A stretch of DNA of 64,000 nucleotides from Bedellia somnulentella (lineage: Eukaryota > Arthropoda > Insecta > Lepidoptera > Bedelliidae). A model generated the notes under the pieces. It was not told the DNA's origin. It made no database searches and was given only the letters and a program-made list of their open reading frames with translations. Positions 8,130-17,564 of this stretch are shown here, piece after piece. The stretch is taken from positions 8,728,535 to 8,792,534 of the forward strand of contig OY755198.1 of the NCBI GenBank assembly GCA_963576735.1, in the 5' to 3' direction. How positions within the stretch are numbered: the stretch's first letter is position 1; each line of letters opens with the position of its first letter. The translations under genes were made by a program, and so were the position numbers.

Positions 8130-10264
8130 TAATTAACGACCATGGGTTCCTCCACTGTCCGCACATCTGACTGATTGCGGACATTTTTTCCCTTCTTCTG
8201 GGCAGTGATGGGTGTAGAGTCCAGCCCTTTTTTTGCCAGCCTTCTCCTATTTGCTGAGCAAGTTTTCGCTCCAACTGTATGCCCGAAAGGTTTGTTGGAA
8301 GCCTTACAGACTGGACAGCACGGTTGCGCGGTGCATATCTCTGCTTTGTGACCTGATGAGCCACAACGATGGCAAAGGTCGCTGCGGTCTACTTCTGATG
8401 TGCATTGCGCGCGGACATGACCCGCCTCTAGGCATTTGAAGCAACGCATAGTTTTCTGGGGCAAGTGTTGTACTCGAACACTTCCCCAGCCTATTTGTAA
8501 TTTCCCCGCCTGCAACAGCTTTTTCGCCGTTGGCAATGGACACCTTACTATTACTGTGCAGGTTCGGCGAAATCCAGTAGCAATCTTTCCTACTCGGACG
8601 TTCCCCGGAGCACAGCCTCCCGCGCTAGCAATAGCTTCACCGATTTCAGCTTCTGACACCGAATCATCTAGATCCATTAGGCGGATCGTCTCAATTTTTT
8701 CGGGTCTTGATACTCTCACTGAGTCTAAGGGAAGCACTTCCCTCAGTTTTTCTGCGAGTTTATCTGCCTTTATTTGTGCCTGCTCTCCAGTGACTTCTAA
8801 TTTTCGAGCCCCCGTCAAAGCAGATCTTATGCGCAGAGGACCTATTCCCAGGCCAGACAGATCGATGCGTTTTCTGGCATCTGTCATAACACTATTGAGT
8901 GTTATGCCCTTATCAGCAGCATTCTCCACTAGGCTTATGATCACCGCTGCAGAACGGGGAACTTTTAGTTTTTGAGCTGCCACTTTGGCTGTTGCTTTTT
9001 GTGGAGCCTTAGCTTTTTCGCTGGTTTTGGGCTTTTTCTTACCGCGGCGGACCACTGTTGCCCAAGAGTTCTCGCCGGGAGCCACCTGAGAAGGCTGAGC
9101 TGGTTGCTCTTTTAAAGTCGAGGCTACCGCAACGGCAGGGGAAAAAGCTGTGGATGAGGCAACTGCTTGCTGTGATTGTGGCGTGGTCACAGACTTTTTG
9201 CCTTTTCCTTTACCTTTGCCCTTGGAAGTTACTGCACTTATTTGAGAAGGAACAGATTGCACCTCTACTGGAGCTTCTGCTTGCTGTTTCCTTCTATCTG
9301 CTGCCAAAGGTGGCCTCAGCCGTTTTTCGGGCAACAGGCGCTCTTCTAGAGCCTCCAACCTCGCGTTGATCATTGTCCCGACTTGGATCATTATGGATTG
9401 GGCCAGGTTTTCTCCAGCATCAACGGCAGTTCCGCCACTCCTTACTTCTGCCCGAAAGGCTTCCATCTCCTGCCTCAATTTGGCTTGCTCTGCATGAAGA
9501 CCTTCGTTGCTGGCCTTCATTTGTTGCAGCTCATTTTTGAGGCGGGCGTTCTCATTTTGGAGTTTTATGTTTTCGTCTGTTGCAGTGCGGTCCGACATGA
9601 CCTCAGACAACTCCTTAATTGAGGTGACCGCATTTTTTAGGTCCCTGACAAAAGTACCTTTCAAACTTCTCGATCGGTTAGCCACATGCATCACGACTGA
9701 CAGATGTTCCTGAACTGAGCTTAACAAATCGTTGGTCGTTTTCTCAGATGCAGGGACGGAGACTTTTTGTGCCTGCTCGCGTTTTTTCTGCTGCAAAGGG
9801 TTGTGTCTCTCTACGCGGTGAGATGTTTCCTCCGTTTGCTGGCGCATGAAACTCTCCCGTTTTGCAGCAGCTGCTTCCTCACGCGCCTTACCTATACCTA
9901 TGTATTGGCCGGTTGTGGGTGGCCTGCCTCTGCCCCTTTTTGCAGAAGCTGAGGATTGACGCCTCTCTTCAATGGTAGTGTCAACACTGTCATCAGAGTC
10001 TGAGACGCTCAGACCGCTACCAGCTCGTCGCTTTCTAATGAGGTCGAAGAAGCTATTCGAACTCCCTGCTGTCTTCATTGACGTGTCGCTCATCACCTCC
10101 TCACTATACTCGGAATCCGTTAATCGTTTGCTGTGGTCGTTTGGTTGGCAGTTTTTGCCCCCCCCAGAATACGTGGGGGCGCCTTCCGCGGCCGCGGAAG
10201 GGTGGGATTCCCCCTTTCGGGGACCCACCTGGGTAATACTTTTCAAACATGCCGAATTATCCAT
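8129..10264 (-). CDS. E2 ORF1: Gag-like protein with zinc knuckles
   Basis: 711-residue Gag-like protein starting MDNSACLKSITQ. It has a Ser/Asp-rich N-terminal region, the shared KRGRGRPPTTGQY motif (about residue 108), a coiled-coil-like stretch (about 210-270), a KGKGKGKK segment and three C-terminal knuckles (CFKCLEAGHVRAQC, CHRCGSSGHKAEIC, CPVC...H...C). It is diverged from the E1/E4 and E3 versions in the middle, although the UTRs around it are close to those of E3. It ends in UAAUG, overlapping ORF2. Its role, inferred from the family, is RNA binding and nuclear or telomere targeting. Confidence 0.88.
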   Translation of the reverse strand: MDNSACLKSITQVGPRKGESHPSAAAEGAPTYSGGGKNCQPNDHSKRLTDSEYSEEVMSDTSMKTAGSSNSFFDLIRKRRAGSGLSVSDSDDSVDTTIEERRQSSASAKRGRGRPPTTGQYIGIGKAREEAAAAKRESFMRQQTEETSHRVERHNPLQQKKREQAQKVSVPASEKTTNDLLSSVQEHLSVVMHVANRSRSLKGTFVRDLKNAVTSIKELSEVMSDRTATDENIKLQNENARLKNELQQMKASNEGLHAEQAKLRQEMEAFRAEVRSGGTAVDAGENLAQSIMIQVGTMINARLEALEERLLPEKRLRPPLAADRRKQQAEAPVEVQSVPSQISAVTSKGKGKGKGKKSVTTPQSQQAVASSTAFSPAVAVASTLKEQPAQPSQVAPGENSWATVVRRGKKKPKTSEKAKAPQKATAKVAAQKLKVPRSAAVIISLVENAADKGITLNSVMTDARKRIDLSGLGIGPLRIRSALTGARKLEVTGEQAQIKADKLAEKLREVLPLDSVRVSRPEKIETIRLMDLDDSVSEAEIGEAIASAGGCAPGNVRVGKIATGFRRTCTVIVRCPLPTAKKLLQAGKLQIGWGSVRVQHLPQKTMRCFKCLEAGHVRAQCTSEVDRSDLCHRCGSSGHKAEICTAQPCCPVCKASNKPFGHTVGAKTCSANRRRLAKKGLDSTPITAQKKGKNVRNQSDVRTVEEPMVVN

Positions 10265-10789
10265 TTTTGTTTTTGGTAGGCTTTACCCTCGGCCTACCAT
10301 CGAGCTTTCCCCCCTTCCCTGACGCTAGGCACTGGACCCCCTCCAGACACTCATCCCCTCGGCACGCCGACCTTGGGATTGGGGTAATTTTTTATAGAGG
10401 TTTTCTTCCTCGCAGCCCAGACCTCAGTGGCCTGAGCCCCCGTTCCCACCGAAGTAGGCTTACGGTTTGGCCGACAGTATCATGAAGACACCGCCGCCCC
10501 TCCATCACCAGCCGCCCAAGGTGGGTAGCTGGGACCGAACGCAAGACAGAACCTGGCCGACCGATGCGACACAGACGCCAGGTTCTAACACCCGCCCCAG
10601 CCGCCCAATGTGGACAAACGCTGGGGCTAAGCCGCGCACATCAGAATGTGCCACGACTTCCCGTCCGCTTACTGCTCGCTCTGGAAGCAGAGGAGAGAAG
10701 CGGACTTTTGGTACATTAGCTTCACCCCGGACTGGATTGCCCGAGGCTACTGAGCCCCCACGCCACGACAAGGCTGCACCGTGTGGGGG
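10265..10789 (-). other. E2 5' UTR
   Basis: Leader of E2 (minus strand). The half next to ORF1 carries the conserved GGTAGGC/GCCTACC hairpin (about 10275-10300). The distal half is very similar to the 5' UTRs of E3 and E5 but not to those of E1 and E4. Confidence 0.75.
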
Positions 10790-10856
10790 AACCTAACCTA
10801 ACCTAACCTAACCTAACCTAACCTAACCTAACCTAACCTAACCTAACCTAACCTAA

Positions 10857-10901
<45 letters not shown>
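10790..10901. repeat. Telomeric (CCTAA)n array plus E3 poly(A) tail
   Basis: About 14 CCTAA units (10790-10858) followed by 43 T (10859-10901), the poly(A) tail of E3. Same CC-then-T junction as at E2. Confidence 0.97.
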
Positions 10902-11293
10902 CGTGGGGAAATCCTCATGGATTCCCCGCCGCATGGGGGTGCGACGGGGATATGTCAGACTTCTACTGACTAAAACCCCACGGTGGCCCTTCTTGGTGTA
11001 TACAGTTTGGGGGTCCTTGAAGACTTTAACCAGAGGCAATATTCCTCGGACCCCCAGCACCTAACGCCTTGTGGCGTACCTCAATGGGGGGGTTTTTGGT
11101 ACCCCCCTTTTTTACCATCACCAAGCAGCGGACGCTCAGGGCCACCTGAGCGTCCGCCCTTCTCGGGCAGGGTTGAGTAGCGCGCAGATAACCCCACTCT
11201 GCGCGCCTCCTGCCCGTGGAGCCCCACTTTCGGCGACGCACGCCATATGGGGGCTCCGTGGTCTAAGAAGACCCTACCAAAGGCCGCGGTGCA
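10902..11293 (-). other. E3 3' UTR with conserved hairpins
   Basis: Stems on the + strand: GTCAG/CTGAC (10954-10970), GGGGGTCC (11009-11016) with GGACCCCC (11048-11055), ACGCC/GGCGT with a 4-base loop (11064-11077), a perfect 11-bp stem GGACGCTCAGG/CCTGAGCGTCC (11130-11155), and GGGCAGG/CCTGCCC enclosing GCGCGCAGA/TCTGCGCGC (about 11163-11216). The positions correspond to those in E2, E4 and E5. Confidence 0.75.
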
Positions 11294-14200
11294 TCAAGGG
11301 TTCCTGGCACCGCGGCGACGACGGCCCCTTCTGGTGGGGTCCGCCAACTCCCTCTCTCGTTCGGCGGCCTCCTTTGCAAGCATGACTCGTTCGCAAAAGG
11401 AGGCCGCCGCCGCCCACGCATCGGGTCTCTCCACCATAGCCGCGACCACGGCCGGCAGAGAGAGATCCGGGCCGATGACCGCCCGGAGTGCTGCCCTCTC
11501 TTCATCCCACGCTGGGCACACTTCTAATGTGTGTTGTGCCGTCTCCTCGGGGCAATTTAGGCAGTGGTGGCAACGAGCAGCCTGCTCCTTGCCCAGCCGC
11601 CACAGGTACTTCCCGAAGCAACCATGCCCGGAAAGGACCTGTGTAAGCCGAAAGCTCAGAGATCCGTGCTCTCGCTGCAACCACTGCGTAAAGACGGGGA
11701 GGATCGCCTCCACCGTCCTGTGCCCCGCACTCGGCTGACCCAGCCGCAGTGCCCAGGCCTCCAGGGCAGCTGACTCGACCTCCCGTTTGTAGGCCGCAGT
11801 CTCCCGATCCGTGGGCCAGTGGCCCTGTGTCCGCCGTTCTTCACGCCAGTGGAAGGTCGACGCGAGAACTTGCGCGTCTAACTCCCACGGCTTTGAACCC
11901 GCCATTAGGCAGGCAGCCTCTCGGGATACCGTGCGGTATCCCCTTGACGCCCTGACAGCCATGAGTCGTTGCGGCGCATGAAGAAGCGCCGCGTTTGACC
12001 CTTTCAGGGCGTCAGCCCACACTGGGGAGCCGTACATAGCCATGGACCGTACGACTCCCATATAGAGCTGCCTGCACCCGTCCCTAGGGCCCCCAAGGTT
12101 CGGCAGGAGTCTGCAGAGTGCAGCTGCCGCAACCATCAGCCGGGGCCCCAGACGCTCGAAGTGAGCGCGGAACGTCCAACGGCCGTCGAGTACTAATCCA
12201 AGGTATTTCAGACTTGACTCGACGGCAATCCTCTCGCCACCCACGACGATGGCGGATTCCCCAACCGGCGGACCGTTCCGAGGACCATGGAACCACATGG
12301 CCTCGGACTTATTCAGGGCCACTTCCAGACCCAACGACCTTATTCGACGCACCACGTGCGCCACTCCCGCAGTCCCGCGGATGGCGGCCTCTCTGTAGGT
12401 CTTGCCTCGAGCCGTCACTAGGGTGTCGTCTGCATAGCAGGTGAGTTGGACACCCCAGAGGTTGGCGCCGCGTAAGACCCAGTCGTAGCCGATGTTCCAC
12501 AGAAGCGGGCCCAAGACTGAGCCCTGTGGAACACCGCAAGACATTTCGCGGCGACCCCAACCCTCCCGAAGCGGATACGTAATGTACCGGTCCGAGAGGT
12601 ACGACCCGAGAATCCTCCTGATGTAGGGAGGCACGTCATGGTATTTCAGTGCCTCCTCAATGCAAGACCAGGGCATGGTGTTAAAGGCGTTTTTAATGTC
12701 GATCGAGACCGCCAACACCACCTCGCCCTGGGAGACCGCCTCGTCCGCTATTGAGCGGACCCGCAGAACCGCATGAACGGTGGAACGACAGCGCCGGAAA
12801 CCGTACTGGTGGTCCGAGAGGTTCGGACCAATTTCCTCGAGGTGATTGACGATGCGGGCCGAAACCACCCGCTCCAAGAGCTTGCCCGCCTCATCAAGCA
12901 AGACGATTGGGCGGAATGCCGAAGGCTCTATGGAGTCGGCGGGGCGCCCCTCCTTTCTCAACAAGACGAGTTTGCCCGTCTTCCACGGCTCCGGAAATAC
13001 GCCTTCCTCCAGGCACGCAGAAAACAGGCCCCGAAATTTCACTTCAAGGAAGGGCTTGAGCGCCACAACCCACGCCTGCCCCGGGATTCCATCTAGACCC
13101 GGGGCTGTTTTCTTAGCTTTAAGGCGCTCGATAGCCACCGCCAACTCTGGCTCCGTCACCTCGGGAACCAGCCGGTCGTCCACCGGACGTTGCCGCTCAC
13201 ATATCATCACGGGGGGCTGATGCGCCCCCCTATCCGGGAACAATGCCGAGACGACATTCTCCACCACGTGGGGCTGGAGGCTCGTCGTGAGCGGGGGAGC
13301 CCAGGGGCGAAGTCTTTGCATCGCCACTCTATAAGGGCGCCCCCATGGATCCCTATTAAGAGCCTCCCGGAGTTCTTTCCTTGACTCTTCTTTGGCCCTG
13401 ATGATAGCAATTTTCAGGGCCTTTTTCGCCTCGCGAAATACCTCCACGCGGCGGAGTTCCTCGGCCTCGTCTCGGGGTCTTCTCCTCCTCTGTCTTTTGC
13501 ACCGGCGGCGTGCCACGATGCTCGCCTGTCGTAGGCTAGCAATTTCGGCAGACCACCAGTGCACTTGGCGTCTCGGAGCCATAGGCCCCACTCGGGGCAT
13601 AGACGCATCGCAAATCTCTGTGAGAGCCTCACGAAACCAGTCCACCTCAGCACGGATGTCGATTGCTGTACCAGACGGTGCCACCCAGGACTGGACAATA
13701 GCTGCCTCGACCATAACTTCTTTATCCAACCTGCTGAGGGCCCACCTGGGTCCCCCATTTGTCGACTGACCGCCTGGTAAGGTGGCTGCACGGGACGTGG
13801 AGAGGTCGTAACGGATGTATCGGTGATCCGAAAACGACTCCACGTCTGTGATGACTCTCCAGCCCTTGATAAGGGCCCAGAGACCGGGAGTTGCGAAGGT
13901 CAGATCGACAATCGAACTCCCGTTATGCCGAATGCAAGTGGGTGTCGAACCCCTATTTACAATGGCCACACCCGTGGCCGTCGCCCACTCTAGCACGACC
14001 TCGCCAAAACGATTAGTGGCCGGAGATCCCCAAGCCACAGACTTGGCATTGAAGTCTCCGGCGACCAGGACCTGACGAGGAGAGCGTTGCAGGACTGCTG
14101 CTTCTATCTCCTGCATAAACACTTCAAAGTTGGCAAGGGTTTCGTTTGGGGAAAAGTATATAGAAAAAATCACTATTTCCCCGACACGAGCTGAGACGAA

Positions 14201-14422
14201 ACCCCTGCCTCTTATCACCTCTTCCAGCAGCAGTCCTGATGACTGGCTGACGGTTATCGCCGCCACGCCATCCAGGTCCGACACCCAGTTTACCCCTGAA
14301 GGGACAAAGTATGGCTCCGAGACCACTCCTATTTGTATCAACCACTCCGCCATGCTTTGGAAGAACAGATCCTGGGCAGTGGCGCAGTGGTTAAGATTCA
14401 CTTGGAGTAACCTCATAGCCAT
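11294..14422 (-). CDS. E3 ORF2: APE-type endonuclease and reverse transcriptase
   Basis: 1042-residue EN-RT protein. I place the start at the ATG at 14422, which shares its A with the TGA stop of ORF1; a TTG one codon upstream is not needed. Endonuclease motifs: QVNLNHC, VSEPYF, VAGDFNAKS and SDHRYIRY. RT motifs: SAFRPIVLLDEAG, SIDIKNAFNTMPW, CGVPQGSVLGPLLWN and CYADDTLVT. A C-terminal CHHCLNCPEETAQHTLEVC motif is present. The second half is almost the same as in E2, whereas the endonuclease half is visibly diverged, suggesting recombination or gene conversion. Intact. Confidence 0.92.
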   Translation of the reverse strand: MAMRLLQVNLNHCATAQDLFFQSMAEWLIQIGVVSEPYFVPSGVNWVSDLDGVAAITVSQSSGLLLEEVIRGRGFVSARVGEIVIFSIYFSPNETLANFEVFMQEIEAAVLQRSPRQVLVAGDFNAKSVAWGSPATNRFGEVVLEWATATGVAIVNRGSTPTCIRHNGSSIVDLTFATPGLWALIKGWRVITDVESFSDHRYIRYDLSTSRAATLPGGQSTNGGPRWALSRLDKEVMVEAAIVQSWVAPSGTAIDIRAEVDWFREALTEICDASMPRVGPMAPRRQVHWWSAEIASLRQASIVARRRCKRQRRRRPRDEAEELRRVEVFREAKKALKIAIIRAKEESRKELREALNRDPWGRPYRVAMQRLRPWAPPLTTSLQPHVVENVVSALFPDRGAHQPPVMICERQRPVDDRLVPEVTEPELAVAIERLKAKKTAPGLDGIPGQAWVVALKPFLEVKFRGLFSACLEEGVFPEPWKTGKLVLLRKEGRPADSIEPSAFRPIVLLDEAGKLLERVVSARIVNHLEEIGPNLSDHQYGFRRCRSTVHAVLRVRSIADEAVSQGEVVLAVSIDIKNAFNTMPWSCIEEALKYHDVPPYIRRILGSYLSDRYITYPLREGWGRREMSCGVPQGSVLGPLLWNIGYDWVLRGANLWGVQLTCYADDTLVTARGKTYREAAIRGTAGVAHVVRRIRSLGLEVALNKSEAMWFHGPRNGPPVGESAIVVGGERIAVESSLKYLGLVLDGRWTFRAHFERLGPRLMVAAAALCRLLPNLGGPRDGCRQLYMGVVRSMAMYGSPVWADALKGSNAALLHAPQRLMAVRASRGYRTVSREAACLMAGSKPWELDAQVLASTFHWREERRTQGHWPTDRETAAYKREVESAALEAWALRLGQPSAGHRTVEAILPVFTQWLQREHGSLSFRLTQVLSGHGCFGKYLWRLGKEQAARCHHCLNCPEETAQHTLEVCPAWDEERAALRAVIGPDLSLPAVVAAMVERPDAWAAAASFCERVMLAKEAAERERELADPTRRGRRRRGARNP

Positions 14423-16653
14423 CAATTAACGACGGCTACGGGTTCCCCTTCTTCCATTTGCTCCACACTAGTAATTGCAGGTTGCTGTGTGGACGCAGAT
14501 TGGTGAGTTTTAGTTGAAGCTCTATCTCTCTTTTTCGATCTTTGGCTGCCCTTTTTGGTGGCCAGGCAAGATTTTGCGCCAATTCTATGTTCTCCCGGCT
14601 TAGAACTATCTATGCAGACTGGACACGACGGATTGTTTCCGCACGAGTTTGCTTTGTGGCCGGGCTGGCCGCAGCGAAAGCATATGTTGCTTCGATCGAT
14701 GCTCGAGGTGCAGTTGACACCGACATGCCCGACTAAGAGGCATTTATAGCACCTTAGCTCTCGTTGAGGCAGAAGACGCACCCGTGCCTCAGACCACCCA
14801 ATGTTAATTGACTTAGCGTTTGTAAGCTTCTTGGCTGCTTCAACCGGACAGCGAACCCACACAGCGCCAAGTGCTCGAGGAACCTCTCTAATAGTTCCGA
14901 CCAAGATATCGGTTACTGAGCAACCGCCATCTCTGGAAACAGCATCTGCCACTTCCTTTGGAGTTACAGAGTCGTCCAGTCCCGTGATGCGCAGTTCGGC
15001 ACATTTTTTTGGCCTGGAGATCCGTGCAATGTTCGCTGGAAGGATTTCGCGAAGCTTTTCCGCTAACGCGTCAGCCTTTACTGCTTGAGATGCAGGAAGC
15101 TCAATTTTCCGGGCACCAGTAATACCCGTTCGCATTCGGGCTCCTCCTATTCCGAGGCTTAGCAAGTCAAGTTTTTCCTTAGCCTCGGTCATTATCGTTT
15201 TGTAGGTGACACCTTTCTCCTTAGCACCCTGCTCCAGCGTGATAACCACCGCTACCGAACGAGGGGTACGTAACTTTGTGGCCGCAGTCGGTTTGTTTCT
15301 TGGCTGAGGCACTGCGCGAGCAGCGGCAACAGCACTTACTGCTTTCGCCTTTTTACCGCGACGAACCACTGTAGACCAAGTCTCTGCTGGCGGTATCACA
15401 GATGTGGTAGGAGATGGTTGCACTTTCGAGCCTGAGTTTTCATTGCCTCTTGAGGCTGATGTTGTTTGGGAGGAGGCTACTGGGAGGGTTTGTTTGGTGG
15501 CTGTGTTACCACTCCCCTTCCCTTTGCCTTTTCCCTTGCTTTTATTCACCTCCACAGTAGCTTGCGCCGTTTTTGGTACACTGAGAGGCCTCCTATCTGC
15601 TGCCAGCGGTGGACGTATATTTTTTCGCGGCAAAAGGCGTTCCTCTAGGGCTTCAAGTCGGGCGTTCATCATGGTACCTACTTGTACCATGACAGACCGA
15701 ATAAAATCCTCGCTTCCTATTGGCTGAGGGTTTGATTGAGAGCCCCTGATTTCTTCTCTAAGAGCAACCAGTTCGGAGCGTAAAGAAGCTTGTTCCTGGT
15801 CGTGGAATTCTCTTATAACTTTAATTTCTTCTCGAAGTCTAGCATTATCTTCTTGAAGCTTTTTAACTTCTTCAGAAGAAGTTCTTCCTAAAAGAGCCTC
15901 AGATGCATCCCTGATTGATGTAGCAGCATTCTGGAGGTCCCTTACATATGTCCCTTTTAAGTTCCTTGACTTATTCGCCACTTTAAGGATTATTTCAACT
16001 TCATTCCTCACCATTTTTGCCAAGTCATCAGCGATTTTGTCCCCAGCTGGTGTTGCGTCAATGACTACTTTTGTTCTTTCCTTTCTCTTGTGAGACTTTT
16101 CCATTTTGTCGGATAGGTCCTCTTTTTCTTTTTGCTGCCGAAGTAGGAAATCTTCCCTCTTTGCAGCTGCTAGTTCGGCCCTAGCTCTGCCAACACCAAT
16201 AAATTTGCCGGAAGTGGGTGGTCTCCCTCTACCTCTTTTGGAAAGGGTACTTCCTGGCACCGAGTCTCTACTGGTATCCGAATCTGATGGTCCAGATTCT
16301 TCACCGATTCTTGACCGCTTTCTGCATTCAGAATTGCACCGGGTACTTTGACCCGTAGCCGGTGTATTATAGTCTTCTTCAGACTCAGCTACAGCCAAGT
16401 CTGTGCCTGAAGCCAGATCTATGTCCTCAATACTTCCCATATAGGAATAGTCCATATTAGTCGCTGAATCATCGTCCATTAAAGAAAAGCTGTTGTCGTT
16501 GTTTTTACGCAGGCCTTTGGATAAAGAACCTGCGAGGCAGTTTTTGCCCCCCCCAGAATACGTGGGGGCGCCTCCCGCGGCTGCGGAAGGGTGGGATTCC
16601 CCCTTTCGGGGACCCACCTGGGTAGTACTATTGAAAATTGCCTTTTGATCCAT
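14422..16653 (-). CDS. E3 ORF1: Gag-like protein with zinc knuckles
   Basis: 743-residue Gag-like protein starting MDQKAIFNSTTQ. Its first ~35 residues resemble E2; the next ~100 (DDDSATNMDYS region) have no close counterpart in the other copies. It shares the KRGRGRPPTSGKF motif, a coiled-coil-like region, the KGKGKGKG segment and three C-terminal knuckles (CYKCLLVGHVGVNC, CFRCGQPGHKANSC, CPVC...H...C). The stop is TGA, inside UGAUG with the ORF2 start. The same RNA-packaging role as in the other copies is inferred. Confidence 0.88.
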   Translation of the reverse strand: MDQKAIFNSTTQVGPRKGESHPSAAAGGAPTYSGGGKNCLAGSLSKGLRKNNDNSFSLMDDDSATNMDYSYMGSIEDIDLASGTDLAVAESEEDYNTPATGQSTRCNSECRKRSRIGEESGPSDSDTSRDSVPGSTLSKRGRGRPPTSGKFIGVGRARAELAAAKREDFLLRQQKEKEDLSDKMEKSHKRKERTKVVIDATPAGDKIADDLAKMVRNEVEIILKVANKSRNLKGTYVRDLQNAATSIRDASEALLGRTSSEEVKKLQEDNARLREEIKVIREFHDQEQASLRSELVALREEIRGSQSNPQPIGSEDFIRSVMVQVGTMMNARLEALEERLLPRKNIRPPLAADRRPLSVPKTAQATVEVNKSKGKGKGKGSGNTATKQTLPVASSQTTSASRGNENSGSKVQPSPTTSVIPPAETWSTVVRRGKKAKAVSAVAAARAVPQPRNKPTAATKLRTPRSVAVVITLEQGAKEKGVTYKTIMTEAKEKLDLLSLGIGGARMRTGITGARKIELPASQAVKADALAEKLREILPANIARISRPKKCAELRITGLDDSVTPKEVADAVSRDGGCSVTDILVGTIREVPRALGAVWVRCPVEAAKKLTNAKSINIGWSEARVRLLPQRELRCYKCLLVGHVGVNCTSSIDRSNICFRCGQPGHKANSCGNNPSCPVCIDSSKPGEHRIGAKSCLATKKGSQRSKKRDRASTKTHQSASTQQPAITSVEQMEEGEPVAVVN

Positions 16654-17085
16654 TTTGTTTTGTTTGGTAGGCTTTATCCTCGGCCTACCATCGAGCTATC
16701 CCCCCCCTTCCCTGACGCTAGGCACTGGACCCCCTCCAGACACTCATCCCCTCGGCACGCCGACCTTGGGATTGGGGTAATTTTTTAATAGAGGTTTTCT
16801 TCCTCGCAGCCCAGACCTCAGTGGCCCGAGCCCCCGTTCCCACCGAAGTAGGTTTACGGTTTGGCCGGCAGTATCATGAAGACACTGCCGCCCCTCCATC
16901 ACCAGCCGCCCAATGTGGACAGTCGCTGGGACCGTACGCAAGACAGAACCTGGCCGACCGATACGACACAAACGCCAGGTTCTAACTTAACAACGACGCC
17001 TACTCGGTACATTGGCTTCACCCCGGGCTGGATTGCCCGAGGCTACTGAGCCCCCACGCCACGACAAGGCTGTACCATGTGGGGG
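16654..17085 (-). other. E3 5' UTR
   Basis: Leader of E3. It contains the GGTAGGC/GCCTACC hairpin (about 16665-16690) and is very similar to the E2 and E5 leaders. It lacks about 90 bases that E2 has in its distal part. Confidence 0.7.
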
Positions 17086-17187
17086 AACCTAACCTAACCT
17101 AACCTAACCTAACCTAACCTAACCTAACCTAACCTAACCTAACCTAACCTAACCTAACCTAACCTAACCTTTTTTTTTTTTTTTTTT
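17086..17187. repeat. Telomeric (CCTAA)n array plus E4 poly(A) tail
   Basis: About 17 CCTAA units (17086-17169) followed by 18 T (17170-17187), the shortest poly(A) tail of the set. Confidence 0.97.
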
Positions 17188-17564
17188 GTCGTGGGGAAAT
17201 CCTCATGGATTCCCCGCCACTTGAAGGGTGCGGCGGGGATATGCCGGACTCTTACCGGCTAAAACCCCACGGTGGCCATCTCAGGTGCTTCGTTGCAGGG
17301 CATACGGGAATCGCCAGAGGCATGACGTCCGCGTGCCCCACGCACTTCGCCTTTCGGCGAACATCTCGGGGGCTGACCTTATGTGCCCCCTTTTTACGCC
17401 ATCTTTTGCAACGGAAGCTCGAGGCCACCCTGAGCTTCCGGCCTCCTCGAGGCAGGATTGGATGGGCACCCAAGAGCCCTTCCTCTGGGTACCCCCTGCC
17501 TCAGTGCCCCGCTAGGTGGCTTATCATCATCACCACACTAGCAAGGCTCATCGGGACCGCAGCG
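17188..17564 (-). other. E4 3' UTR with covarying hairpins
   Basis: The sequence differs widely from E2, E3 and E5 but keeps their stems: GCCGG/CCGGC (17243-17259), GGGCA/TGCCC (17298-17338), TTCGCC/GGCGAA with a 4-base loop (17346-17361), GGAAGCTC/GAGCTTCC (17413-17439), and GAGGCAGG (17449-17456) with CCTGCCTC (17495-17502) enclosing ACCCAaGAG/CTCTGGGT (17468-17490). Confidence 0.75.

Larger units (their letters stand above)
4608..10789 (-). mobile_element. E2: SART-like telomere-specific non-LTR retrotransposon, full length
   Basis: A complete 6.18-kb element on the minus strand: 5' UTR 10265-10789, ORF1 8129-10264, ORF2 4992-8129, 3' UTR 4608-4991, then poly(A). Both ORFs are open and overlap by one base (UAAUG). 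Both flanks are (CCTAA)n. It looks capable of coding for all its own functions, although activity cannot be judged from sequence alone. Confidence 0.9.
10902..17085 (-). mobile_element. E3: SART-like telomere-specific non-LTR retrotransposon, full length
   Basis: A complete 6.18-kb minus-strand element: 5' UTR 16654-17085, ORF1 14422-16653, ORF2 11294-14422, 3' UTR 10902-11293. Both ORFs are open. The ORF junction is UGAUG rather than the UAAUG seen in E1, E2 and E4. The C-terminal ~45% of ORF2 is close to identical with E2, while ORF1 is strongly diverged. Confidence 0.9.
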